NCBI GenBank assembly: GCA_021793055.1 | Contig: JAJYTL010000171.1 | Location: 1-7,096, forward strand | DNA length: 7,096 nt | Source: Pseudomonadota bacterium | GTDB lineage: Bacteria; Pseudomonadota; Alphaproteobacteria; Ferrovibrionales; Ferrovibrionaceae | Direction of reading: 5' to 3' | Part shown: piece after piece, positions 1 to 5,615 of the stretch | Position numbering within the stretch: position 1 is the first letter of the stretch | Layout of the letters: every line of letters begins with the position of its first letter | Program-made: the position numbers and the translations under genes | Notes under the pieces: generated by a model | What the model was told of the DNA's origin: nothing | Seen by the model: the letters and a program-made list of their open reading frames with translations, nothing else | The model's database searches: none

Positions 1-804
1 CCGGCCCGGTTGCGCGGCGGCGCGCGGCGCATTGTCGCGGCTGACGATAGCGAAGGGCGGCGGGCGCGGCGCAGCACCGCCAACAACGTCCTGACACTGC
101 TCAAGGCGGTGCTCAATCTCGCCTATCGCGAGGGGCGCGCGGCGAGCGATGATTCCTGGCGCCGCGTGCGCCCGTTCCCGAACACGGCGGCGGCGCGCGT
201 GCGCTACCTGACGGACGATGAGGGACGGCGCCTGATGAACGCCTGCCCGCCCGATCTCCGCGCGCTGGTGACGGCGGCGCTGCTCACCGGCTGCCGCTAT
301 CAGGAACTTGCGCGCCTGCGGCCGGCTGATCTCGATCTCAAGGCTGGCGTGCTGACGGTGGCGATCGCCAAGGCCGGGATCGCGCGGCATGTCGTGCTCA
401 CCGATGAGGCGATTACGTTCTTTGAGCGCCAGGCCGCCGGCAAGGCGCGCGATGCCATCCTATTGCCCCGCGCTGATGGCCAGCCATGGGCGAAATCCGA
501 TCAATTCCGCCCCCTGCGAGCCGCTTGTGTCGCGGCCGGTATCGCGCCGGCGATCGGCTTTCATATCCTGCGGCACACGCACGCGAGCCGCCTGGCGATG
601 GCAGGCGCGCCGATGGCGGTAATCGCGGCCCAGCTTGGCCATGCCAGCGCCGCGATTACGGCAAAGCATTATGCGCATCTCTCGCCGGGATACGTCGCGG
701 ACACGATCCGGGCCGCCTTCCAGCCGCTCGGTATCGCTGCCGATGAGAGCGTGAAGCCGTTGCGCCGCGCCAGCCGCCCCGGAGGCAGCCATGACAAAGC
801 CTGA
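1..804 (+). CDS. Tyrosine recombinase/integrase, N-terminus outside the window
   Basis: Site-specific DNA recombinase that would integrate or excise the element. The frame is open from base 1, so the arm-binding domain and true start are missing; the TTG at 10 is only the first possible start codon inside the window. Numbering from that TTG, the last part of a core-binding domain (about 20-60) is followed by a complete catalytic domain: Arg96 in TGCRYQEL, a likely beta-hairpin Lys121 in AKAGIARHVVL, His185-x-x-Arg188 in HILRHTHAS, His211 in LGHAS and the nucleophile Tyr221 in AKHYAHL. This is the full R-K-H-R-H-Y set of the family, so the visible part looks intact and active. About 264 residues are visible, against roughly 350-400 for whole relatives. 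The 3' end overlaps the next small ORF by 14 bases. No att core or tRNA gene is visible, so the target site is unknown. Confidence 0.93.
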   Translation, partial: PARLRGGARRIVAADDSEGRRARRSTANNVLTLLKAVLNLAYREGRAASDDSWRRVRPFPNTAAARVRYLTDDEGRRLMNACPPDLRALVTAALLTGCRYQELARLRPADLDLKAGVLTVAIAKAGIARHVVLTDEAITFFERQAAGKARDAILLPRADGQPWAKSDQFRPLRAACVAAGIAPAIGFHILRHTHASRLAMAGAPMAVIAAQLGHASAAITAKHYAHLSPGYVADTIRAAFQPLGIAADESVKPLRRASRPGGSHDKA

Positions 805-982
805 TGCGACAGACACCTTGGCCCATGAGCCGGGTGAGACGGATCACGCCGCCGATACCGCCCGCCTGCTCGCTGAGATCGAATTGGCCGCCCGGCGCCT
901 GGCTGAGATCGCCAAGGATGACGCCGAGCGGGAGATGCACCGCCATCTTGCCATCATCACGGCCGGGCGGCGCTGGCGATGA
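791..982 (+). CDS. Small hypothetical protein (63 aa) overlapping the integrase 3' end
   Basis: Predicted 63-residue protein, unrecognised. It starts at an ATG 14 bases before the integrase stop and has a good ribosome binding site, GGAGGC at 781-786, four bases upstream, so it is probably translated from the integrase transcript. The first 20 residues are polar and acidic; residues about 22-50 (ARLLAEIELAARRLAEIAKD) are Ala/Leu/Glu-rich and should form one amphipathic helix. The last residues are basic (TAGRRWR). There are no cysteines or membrane segments. It ends four bases before the stop codon of the convergent brnA. Position suggests a small accessory of the integrase, such as a directionality or regulatory factor, but no DNA-binding motif is visible and this is only a guess. 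Support is the binding site, the overlap and a plausible helix. Confidence 0.55.
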   Translation: MTKPDATDTLAHEPGETDHAADTARLLAEIELAARRLAEIAKDDAEREMHRHLAIITAGRRWR

Positions 983-986
983 TGCG

Positions 987-1271
987 TTACCTCTCGGCCG
1001 CAGGCGCTTCCTCAAGCCGCCCGAGCCATTGCTTGATCGCGTCATTGGCCCGCCGCTGCCAGCCCGGCCCGGTGGCTCGAAGCCGGGTGAGCACGTCATC
1101 ATCAAGCCGCAAGGTGACAAGCCGCTTGGGCGAGGGGGAGGGCGGCCGCCCGCGCCGCACCAGCTTTTCGCCGTCCCGGACATCGGCGCGCGCGAAGAAG
1201 GCTTCGGTTAATTCCGGCGCGTCATCAGGATCAATCCATGTGCCGTTGCCAGCGTTTCGCTTCCTGAGCAT
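987..1271 (-). CDS. brnA: BrnA family antitoxin
   Basis: Antitoxin of the BrnT/BrnA type II pair. In this family BrnA neutralises the BrnT ribonuclease by direct binding, and the complex represses its own promoter. The C-terminal half shows the ribbon-helix-helix signature: a short strand KRLVTLRLDDDV followed by helices through LTRLRATGPGWQRRANDAIKQWL. The GPGWQ-R-N block is typical of BrnA. The N-terminal half (NAGNGTWIDPDDAPELTEAFFARA) is the usual toxin-binding region. Two ATGs lie close together at 1277 and 1271 on the minus strand; GAGG at 1279-1282 is only one base from the first but seven from the second, so I chose 1271 (94 residues; 96 from 1277). The start lies inside the 3' end of brnT, 41 bases before its stop, which implies translational coupling. 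Confidence 0.9.
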   Translation of the reverse strand: MLRKRNAGNGTWIDPDDAPELTEAFFARADVRDGEKLVRRGRPPSPSPKRLVTLRLDDDVLTRLRATGPGWQRRANDAIKQWLGRLEEAPAAER

Positions 1272-1503
1272 GGGCATACCTCATCGAAATCACTCGCCGC
1301 GTTCCGTGGCGCGGTGTCCACACGATCACCACCAGCCGATCGCCGAGATATCCCGCCGTGATGAACCGGGCTTCGCCATAGTCCCGCCGATCGTCCGGCG
1401 CGGTGGCATGACGCCCCGCGAACACCTTGGCGGCATCCCGGAAATCAAGCCCGCGCCGGGCAAGCGTGGCATGGCGCTTGGCCGGATCGAAGGTGATGCG
1501 CAC
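1231..1503 (-). CDS. brnT: BrnT family toxin (ribonuclease)
   Basis: Toxin of the BrnT/BrnA pair. BrnT proteins adopt a RelE-like ribonuclease fold and inhibit translation when free of BrnA. The family pattern is present throughout: an N-terminal strand VRITFDPAKR, then ATLARRGLDFRDAAKVFAG, a central RRDYGEARFITAGYLGDRLVVIVWTP, and the closing RRVISMRYAHAQEAKRW. I start it at the GTG at 1503, because that gives the family's normal N-terminus and length (90 residues). The open frame runs on to 1656, but those extra residues look nothing like BrnT and would overlap the neighbouring leader. There is no Shine-Dalgarno sequence before the GTG, which fits a weak or leaderless start. The gene is intact and lies upstream of its antitoxin, the usual order for brnTA. 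Confidence 0.9.
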   Translation of the reverse strand: MRITFDPAKRHATLARRGLDFRDAAKVFAGRHATAPDDRRDYGEARFITAGYLGDRLVVIVWTPRHGTRRVISMRYAHAQEAKRWQRHMD

Positions 1504-1509
1504 TGGGTT

Positions 1510-1538
1510 TATGTAACTACGGAAAATAGCGGCCGCAA
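1510..1538 (-). promoter_or_regulatory. Candidate brnTA promoter, possibly leaderless
   Basis: On the minus strand TTGCGG (1533-1538) and TACATA (1510-1515) are separated by exactly 17 bases, a sigma-70-like arrangement. Each box matches only three of six consensus positions. Transcription would begin about at the GTG of brnT (1503), which agrees with the lack of a ribosome binding site there. The stretch 1509-1528 is locally AT-rich against a GC-rich background. Judged by eye only. Confidence 0.35.
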
Positions 1539-1604
1539 GGGAAGAATCCCGCGCCGCTGAGAGAAGCCGCGCCGGCCGGCTGCCGGCATAAGCGGCCGGG
1601 GGGC

Positions 1605-1644
1605 GCGGTTCAGGCGCTTCCCCGGCCTGAGCCGCCAAGGGGAA
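1605..1644 (+). promoter_or_regulatory. Leader hairpin with a loop complementary to the adjacent ribosome binding site
   Basis: GCGGTTCAGGC (1605-1615) pairs with GCCTGAGCCGC (1625-1635) over 11 bp, with one G-T pair, leaving a nine-base loop. The loop contains TTCCCC (1618-1623), the exact complement of GGGGAA (1639-1644), the ribosome binding site of the gene starting at 1650. The RNA could therefore hide its own binding site by a loop contact or an alternative pairing. Pairing is seen in the sequence; regulation is inferred. The three-base linker after the stem would strain a full pseudoknot. Confidence 0.4.
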
Positions 1645-1649
1645 CATCC

Positions 1650-2312
1650 ATGGCAAAGCCTACCTCCACACATACCGCCGCCCCGGCCAAGCGCAAGGCC
1701 AGGATAACCGCCGACAAAGTGCGCAAGGCGTTCGCGAAAGCGGCGCCGAGGCTGAATCCGCCATGCGCCGAAATATGCGCCGAGATCGCTCGCTTGCTGA
1801 CTTTTGTCCGCGAAACCGAAGATAACCAGAAGAAAACCAAAGATAAACAGAAGAAAACCGAAGATAAACAGAAGGACGATTCCTCGCCGCTCGCAAAGGA
1901 TTACGACGCCGCGCGAGAGGCGATTGGCGCGCTCTTGGTTGCCCTGCCGAAAATTATTGCAAATTATGAATCGGAAGCCGGCCCGAACATGCGGCCAGCC
2001 GCCCGTCTCCGCGATCTCCTGGCGGCTGCCAAGAGGGTGGCGGCGAATTGGCCAGCCCTCGACGCCACGAGGCGAAAACCACAATCGAATAGCAAGTTTG
2101 GAAACGTTGCCGAGCGAATCTGGATGCTCGCCGCGCAGGCCTGGCAGCGCGCGAACCCGGGCACCCGCATCGGTAACCCATCGACCGCAGAAGGCCGCGC
2201 AACGGCGGCAATCGTGGCGCTGCTTGCGCTCATCGGCTGGCACGGCGTCAAGGAAGATGCCGTTGCCAAAGCCTTTGCGCGCAAGATCACGAAACTCCGG
2301 CCGCGGGATTAG
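1650..2312 (+). CDS. Hypothetical protein with a Lys/Asp/Glu heptapeptide repeat (220 aa)
   Basis: Unrecognised 220-residue soluble protein. The ATG at 1650 has a strong binding site (AGGGGA, 1638-1643) six bases upstream. Residues 1-40 are basic (PAKRKARITADKVRKAFAKAAPRL), suggesting nucleic acid contact. Residues 56-76 consist of three near-identical heptapeptides (TEDNQKK, TKDKQKK, TEDKQKD) forming a charged linker, probably helical. Residues 80-220 look like a helical domain (EAIGALLVALPKIIANYESEAG; RLRDLLAAAKRVAANWPAL; ERIWMLAAQAWQRANPGTR; ATAAIVALLALIGWHGV). The last segment is hydrophobic but short and is more likely a buried helix than a membrane span. It is the first rightward gene after the divergent brnTA and ends in a perfect inverted repeat. 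By position between a toxin-antitoxin pair and an excisionase-like gene it is an accessory gene of the element; I assign no function. Confidence 0.75.
   Translation: MAKPTSTHTAAPAKRKARITADKVRKAFAKAAPRLNPPCAEICAEIARLLTFVRETEDNQKKTKDKQKKTEDKQKDDSSPLAKDYDAAREAIGALLVALPKIIANYESEAGPNMRPAARLRDLLAAAKRVAANWPALDATRRKPQSNSKFGNVAERIWMLAAQAWQRANPGTRIGNPSTAEGRATAAIVALLALIGWHGVKEDAVAKAFARKITKLRPRD
1815..1877 (+). repeat. Three tandem 21-bp coding repeats
   Basis: Units at 1815-1835, 1836-1856 and 1857-1877 each follow the pattern ACC-RAAGAT-AAMCAGAAG plus a last codon or two. They differ at very few positions and keep frame, encoding three charged heptapeptides. The units are strongly A-rich, unlike the GC-rich gene around them, which points to local duplication by slippage. 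Copy number could vary between strains without breaking the frame. Confidence 0.9.
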
Positions 2313-2340
2313 GGACAACGCGAGTTGGGAAGTTGTCCCT
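2311..2340 (+). terminator. Perfect 9-bp inverted repeat, probable terminator or operator
   Basis: AGGGACAAC (2311-2319) and GTTGTCCCT (2332-2340) are perfect complements around a 12-base loop and are followed by ATTTTCC. The left arm includes the last two bases of the upstream TAG stop. This looks like a weak intrinsic terminator in the rightward direction. It could instead be an operator for the helix-turn-helix gene that starts about 60 bases downstream. Within it CAAC-GCGA-GTTG (2316-2327) can form a competing small GNRA-type hairpin. Confidence 0.55.
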
Positions 2341-2401
2341 ATTTTCCGACCAGCGCCCGCTCGCAGAATTTGGCGTCGTTTCACCGAACAGGGCCAAGAC
2401 A

Positions 2402-2623
2402 ATGCAACCTATGAGCATGACTGTCGCAGAAGCCTGCGCGTTTTCCGGGCTTAGCCGCACGAAAATTTATGAACTGGCAGCAGCGAAAATCATAAATCCG
2501 CGAAAGGCTGGGAAGCGGACTTTGATTCTAACTGCGGAACTTTCCGCCGCGCTCGAGGCGTTGCCCGCGGCCGAGATTCGCTGCCCGAGCATCGCCAAGC
2601 GTTCGGCCGCCGACGCTGCGTAA
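2402..2623 (+). CDS. Helix-turn-helix DNA-binding protein, AlpA/excisionase type
   Basis: Small DNA-binding protein of the MerR-like helix-turn-helix superfamily used by AlpA regulators and excisionases. These bind near att sites or promoters to bend DNA and control excision or gene expression. Residues 6-52 carry the motif: MTVAEACAFSGLSRTKIYEL forms the two helices, AAAKIINPRKAGKR is the wing turn and TLILTAELSAALEAL the final strand and helix. The open frame could begin at a TTG at 2333 inside the preceding inverted repeat. I prefer the ATG at 2402 (73 residues), because AGGG at 2390-2393 is eight bases upstream and the extra residues do not look like part of the fold; ATGs at 2411 and 2417 also remain possible. 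It sits directly before the replication operon, so it may regulate that operon, act as the excisionase for the integrase, or both. Confidence 0.82.
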   Translation: MQPMSMTVAEACAFSGLSRTKIYELAAAKIINPRKAGKRTLILTAELSAALEALPAAEIRCPSIAKRSAADAA

Positions 2624-2637
2624 ACCCCTGAAACATC

Positions 2638-2671
2638 AAAAAAAACCCGCTCCGGCGGACACCGGGGCGGG
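2638..2671 (-). terminator. Strong intrinsic terminator for leftward transcription, in the primase leader
   Basis: CCCGCTCCGG (2646-2655) pairs with CCGGGGCGGG (2662-2671) over 10 bp with a single G-T wobble and a six-base loop. It is preceded by eight A residues (2638-2645). Read on the minus strand this is a GC-rich hairpin followed by eight U, the classical rho-independent form. On the plus strand no T-tract follows and the hairpin ends two bases before GGAAGG, the primase ribosome binding site, so there it would act as a leader structure. No minus-strand gene lies immediately to its right. Confidence 0.7.
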
Positions 2672-2685
2672 CTGGAAGGCACAAA

Positions 2686-3579
2686 ATGCAGACAGATTCT
2701 TACCCCCCATCGCGGTTCGGCGCAACCGAAATCGCCACGCGCTTGCGGCTGCACCGCGCCGGCAGAGGATGGCGCGGCGACTGTCCGATTTGCCAATACA
2801 AACAGTCGCTTAGCCTCGACGTGAAGGATGGCAAGCCGCTGATTTGGTGCGCAAATTGCAACGATCGCGCCGGGCTCGCCGCGCTATTGCGAGGTGCCGC
2901 CGGCGGCGCGCTGCCAGCGCCTCGCCCCCAGCGGTTGCCCCGCCTCGATCGCGCCGATCCGGCGGCCTGTGTCGCTCGCGCGCTCGCCGTTTGGAATGGC
3001 GCCGAGCCGATCACGCCCGAATGCCCGGCGGGCAAATACCTGAAATTGCGGAGAATTTCCCACGTCGCGAACTCGGCGGAGCTGAGATGGCGGCGCGACT
3101 GCCCGCATCCGAGCGGGGGCAGGCACCTCGCGTTGCTCGCCGCCGTGAGCGGGCCGGACGGAAACTTGCAAGGACTCCAAAGGGTTTTTCTTGATCGCGA
3201 CGGCAGCAAGGCCGCTCTAGAGCCGCAAAAGGCGAGCCTCGGTGTCATCGCCGGCGGTGCGGTGCGTTTGCAAGATTGCAGTGAAGAACTCACGATTGGC
3301 GAAGGGATCGAAACCGCCGCCGCCGCTGGTGCGATCCTCGGCTTGCCCGCCTGGGCGGCCGTGTCGGCCGGCAATCTCGCGAAATCTATGATGCTGCCTG
3401 CGGAAATCCGCACCGTGACGATCGCGGCGGATCACGATGAACCAGGCATCCGAGCGGCCGAAACGGCATGGCGACGCTGGCGATCGGAAGGGCGCGAGTG
3501 CCGGATCGTGAAACCTCTTGAGCTAGACGCAGATTTTAACGATTTGACGTGCGCGAAGGCGCAGCGAGGTGCCCGATGA
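2686..3579 (+). CDS. Primase-like protein with zinc ribbon and Toprim domain
   Basis: Probable DNA primase of a mobile element, making RNA primers for element replication together with the ATPase encoded next. Residues 33-58 form a zinc ribbon (Cys33-x2-Cys36 and Cys55-x2-Cys58, in CPIC and CANC), as in DnaG-type and phage primases. Residues about 90-195 are a linking region ending in an LQGLQRVFLDRDG strand pattern typical of these Toprim proteins. The Toprim core follows: Glu206 in LTIGEGIETA, the Asp249-x-Asp251 pair in IAADHDEPG, and DADFNDL (281-287) near the end. All expected acidic metal ligands are present, so it looks active. The ATG at 2686 has GGAAGG six bases upstream. No helicase domain is fused to it, unlike P4 alpha or T7 gp4; that part is the next gene, whose ATG overlaps this stop by four bases. 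It is the first gene of the operon. Confidence 0.9.
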   Translation: MQTDSYPPSRFGATEIATRLRLHRAGRGWRGDCPICQYKQSLSLDVKDGKPLIWCANCNDRAGLAALLRGAAGGALPAPRPQRLPRLDRADPAACVARALAVWNGAEPITPECPAGKYLKLRRISHVANSAELRWRRDCPHPSGGRHLALLAAVSGPDGNLQGLQRVFLDRDGSKAALEPQKASLGVIAGGAVRLQDCSEELTIGEGIETAAAAGAILGLPAWAAVSAGNLAKSMMLPAEIRTVTIAADHDEPGIRAAETAWRRWRSEGRECRIVKPLELDADFNDLTCAKAQRGAR

Positions 3580-5615
3580 ACCGCGCCGATAGGGACGCCC
3601 TGCGCCGGGCGGATGCGCTCATGGGTGCGGATGCCGCGCCCGTGATAGAGGCGGCTGATGCGCCTGAGTTGAGCCCGGGCGCGGGGCCTGAGCCGGACGC
3701 AGATTTCGCCGAGCACGTCCCGCCGGCCGATCCCCTCGAAAACCTCGCCGAGCGCGCGATGGGTGATCCAGCGTGTGCGTTCGCTGATGACGTGATCTCG
3801 GCACTCTCGCAAATGCGCGCCGAAGATCGCGGACGATTCGAAGCGATCCGCTCCGCTCTCAAGCGGGTCGGCGTGCGCGTCTCCGTGATCGATTCGGCGA
3901 TCCGCGCGGCGGCGGGTGATGACGGCGGCCGGCCATCGCAGGCGGATCTTCTCATCGAGATTGCGGCCGAGTGCGAGCTTTTCCACACGTCCGACGGAAC
4001 GGCGTATGCCGACATTCGAATCGCCGATCGCCGCGAAACCTGGCCTGTCAAAAGCCGGGGCTTTCGGCGATGGCTCGGCCGAGCCTTCTATGAACGGCAT
4101 GGCGGCGCGGCAAACGCCGAGTCCGTTGTGGCGGCGTTGGGGCTGATCGAAGCGCGCGCGCATTACGACGGCCCGGCGCGGCCAATCTTCCTTCGCGTTG
4201 GCGAGTGTGAGGGACGGCTTTATCTCGATCTTTGCAACGATGCGTGGCAGGCGATCGAGATCGATGCGGCTGGCTGGCGCATCGTTTCCGAGCCTCCCTG
4301 CCGGTTCCGGCGAGCGCCTGGGATGCTGCCGCTGCCGGAACCTGCGCGCGGCGGATCGCTCGCGGCGCTGCGCGGCTTGCTTAATGTCAGATCGGATGCT
4401 GACTTTATCCTTTCCGTGTCTTGGCTGCTCGCCGCCTTCCGGCCGCGCGGGCCGTATCCCGTGCTCGCGCTCGCCGGCGAACAAGGAAGTGCGAAGACGA
4501 CGTTCGCGCGTGTGCTGCGGCTTCTCATCGATCCGAGCGCAGCGTCACAGCGCACGTTGCCGCGCGAGGATCGCGATCTCTTTATCGCCGCGAACAACGC
4601 GCACATCTTGAGCTTCGATAATATCTCCGGCCTGCCGGCCTGGATTAGCGACACCCTCTGCCGGCTGGCGACCGGCGGCGGCTTCACCACGCGGGCGCTG
4701 TTCACCGATAGCGACGAAGTGATCTTCGATGCCATGCGGCCGATATCGCTCAATGGGATCGAAGACGTGATATCGCGGCCCGATCTCGCCGAGCGCGCCA
4801 TCTTCCTGCTTCTCGAAGCGATCGCCGAGACGGCACGGCGCGCCGAGCGCGAAATCGATGCCGAGATCGATGCCGCCCGGCCCGCGATTCTTGGCGCGCT
4901 GCTTGACGCGGTTTCTCGCGGGCTGGCCCGGTTGCCTGAGACGCGGCTCGCGCGCCTGCCGAGACTTGCGGACTTCGCCCTTTGGGCGACGGCCTGCGGC
5001 GATGGGCTTCTCTGGGAGCCGGGCGGGTTCATGGCGGCTTTCGATGCGAACCGCGCTGCGGCCATCGATGACGTGATCGAGAATGATCCGGTAGCAAGTG
5101 CCGTCCGCGCGCTGATGCAAGACGAAGCCGCCGAAGCGCGGACTGTGTGGACTGGCACGGCGCAAACTCTTCTGGGCGCCCTGAAGGAAAGGGTGTCGGA
5201 AACCGTCTCCAAGGCAAAGGCTTGGCCGGACTCCCCTCGCGCGCTCTCGGCCCGCCTGACGCGCGCCGCGACGTTTCTTCGCAGCATTGGGATCGAGATC
5301 GAACGCTTCCACGCGGGGCGAGCGAAGGCCAGAATGATATCCATTCATTTCCGCCCCAAAGAAGACGGGATTTTTGCGTCCGCATCGTCCGCATCGTCCG
5401 CGATGGCTGAAAACAGCCATTTTTCGGCGGACGCAAACGCGGACGCAAAATTTGCCGCGGACGGTAGATCGTCCGCATACCGTCCGCACCGTCCGCATAC
5501 CGTCCGCAGCAACCCATTGAAAACAAAGCCCGCAGGCGATGCGGACGATGCGGACGCAAATTTCCCCACCTTTGGGGCGCCGGAAAACACGCATACCCGC
5601 CGGGGCGTCATATGA
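3576..5615 (+). CDS. P-loop ATPase/helicase-like replication protein (679 aa)
   Basis: Large ATPase of a family found beside Toprim primases in phages, satellites and integrative elements; probably the replicative helicase or initiator. Residues 1-100 are acidic and variable. About 110-280 is an N-terminal domain ending in the conserved WRIVSEPPCRFRRAPGMLPLP stretch. The ATPase core has Walker A GEQGSAKTT (301-309, Lys307), a Walker-B-like strand HILSFDN ending in Asp348, a sensor-like Asn393 in ISLNGIED and RPDLAERA (401-408) as possible arginine finger. Residues about 520-593 resemble a small C-terminal DNA-binding domain. From about 594 the protein becomes low-complexity (ASASSASSA, SADANADA, DADDADA), because the DNA there is an array of CGTCCGC repeats. 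I chose the ATG at 3576, giving an ATGA overlap with the primase and GAGG at 3566-3569; a GTG at 3549 adds nine residues. Exact helicase superfamily is not certain. Confidence 0.85.
   Translation: MNRADRDALRRADALMGADAAPVIEAADAPELSPGAGPEPDADFAEHVPPADPLENLAERAMGDPACAFADDVISALSQMRAEDRGRFEAIRSALKRVGVRVSVIDSAIRAAAGDDGGRPSQADLLIEIAAECELFHTSDGTAYADIRIADRRETWPVKSRGFRRWLGRAFYERHGGAANAESVVAALGLIEARAHYDGPARPIFLRVGECEGRLYLDLCNDAWQAIEIDAAGWRIVSEPPCRFRRAPGMLPLPEPARGGSLAALRGLLNVRSDADFILSVSWLLAAFRPRGPYPVLALAGEQGSAKTTFARVLRLLIDPSAASQRTLPREDRDLFIAANNAHILSFDNISGLPAWISDTLCRLATGGGFTTRALFTDSDEVIFDAMRPISLNGIEDVISRPDLAERAIFLLLEAIAETARRAEREIDAEIDAARPAILGALLDAVSRGLARLPETRLARLPRLADFALWATACGDGLLWEPGGFMAAFDANRAAAIDDVIENDPVASAVRALMQDEAAEARTVWTGTAQTLLGALKERVSETVSKAKAWPDSPRALSARLTRAATFLRSIGIEIERFHAGRAKARMISIHFRPKEDGIFASASSASSAMAENSHFSADANADAKFAADGRSSAYRPHRPHTVRSNPLKTKPAGDADDADANFPTFGAPENTHTRRGVI
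5377..5556. repeat. Iteron-like array: twelve CGTCCGC heptamers in both orientations (candidate origin)
   Basis: Forward copies of CGTCCGC begin at 5377, 5386, 5395, 5470, 5481, 5490 and 5501. Reverse copies GCGGACG begin at 5427, 5439, 5457, 5541 and 5550. The grouping is three forward, three reverse, four forward, two reverse. Spacing is mostly 9 or 11 bases, with 12 and 18 in the reverse group. Most copies extend to CGTCCGCA. A 19-bp unit is repeated exactly at 5470-5488 and 5490-5508, and TTTTGCGTCCGC (5372-5383) is the perfect inverse of 5439-5450. The array lies in the non-conserved coding tail of the ATPase gene, with short AT-rich patches near 5447-5453 and 5514-5527. Initiator-binding iterons beside a primase/helicase gene are known from satellite P4 and staphylococcal pathogenicity islands. 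Origin function here is inferred; the repeats themselves are certain. Confidence 0.75.
5403..5424 (+). terminator. Terminator-like hairpin inside the ATPase coding tail
   Basis: ATGGCTG (5403-5409) and CAGCCAT (5414-5420) are perfect complements around an AAAA loop, and the right arm runs straight into TTTT (5421-5424). This has the form of a rightward intrinsic terminator with a short 7-bp stem. It lies between the first forward and first reverse groups of CGTCCGC repeats, and the flanking repeats could extend the fold. Translating ribosomes would normally melt it, so it might limit downstream expression only when translation of the tail is low. Confidence 0.45.

Noticed and set aside
804..1560. 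Plus-strand ORFs of 135 and 193 codons covering brnA and brnT
   Set aside because: Proline/arginine-rich shadows opposite two well-recognised genes.
1570..1600. Inverted CCGGCCG/CGGCCGG in the divergent gap as an operator
   Set aside because: The arms are built only from alternating CCGG/GGCC, which arises readily at this base composition, and nothing else supports binding.
1509..2402. 297-residue minus-strand ORF with an apparent hydrophobic repeat (FIFGFLL)
   Set aside because: It is the antisense of the A-rich 21-bp repeat and of the 1650 gene, which has a good ribosome binding site and start. The hydrophobic look is a by-product of TTT/CTT-rich antisense codons.
3523..3704. Direct repeat GACGCAGATTT (near 3527 and 3694) as an att or recombination site
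   Set aside because: It is 11 bases, lies inside two coding sequences and both copies encode a Asp-Ala-Asp-Phe stretch; most likely coincidence.
5377..5556. CRISPR array
   Set aside because: The units are 7-8 bases with gaps of a few bases to a few tens of bases and occur in both orientations; there are no spacer-length unique segments and no cas genes.
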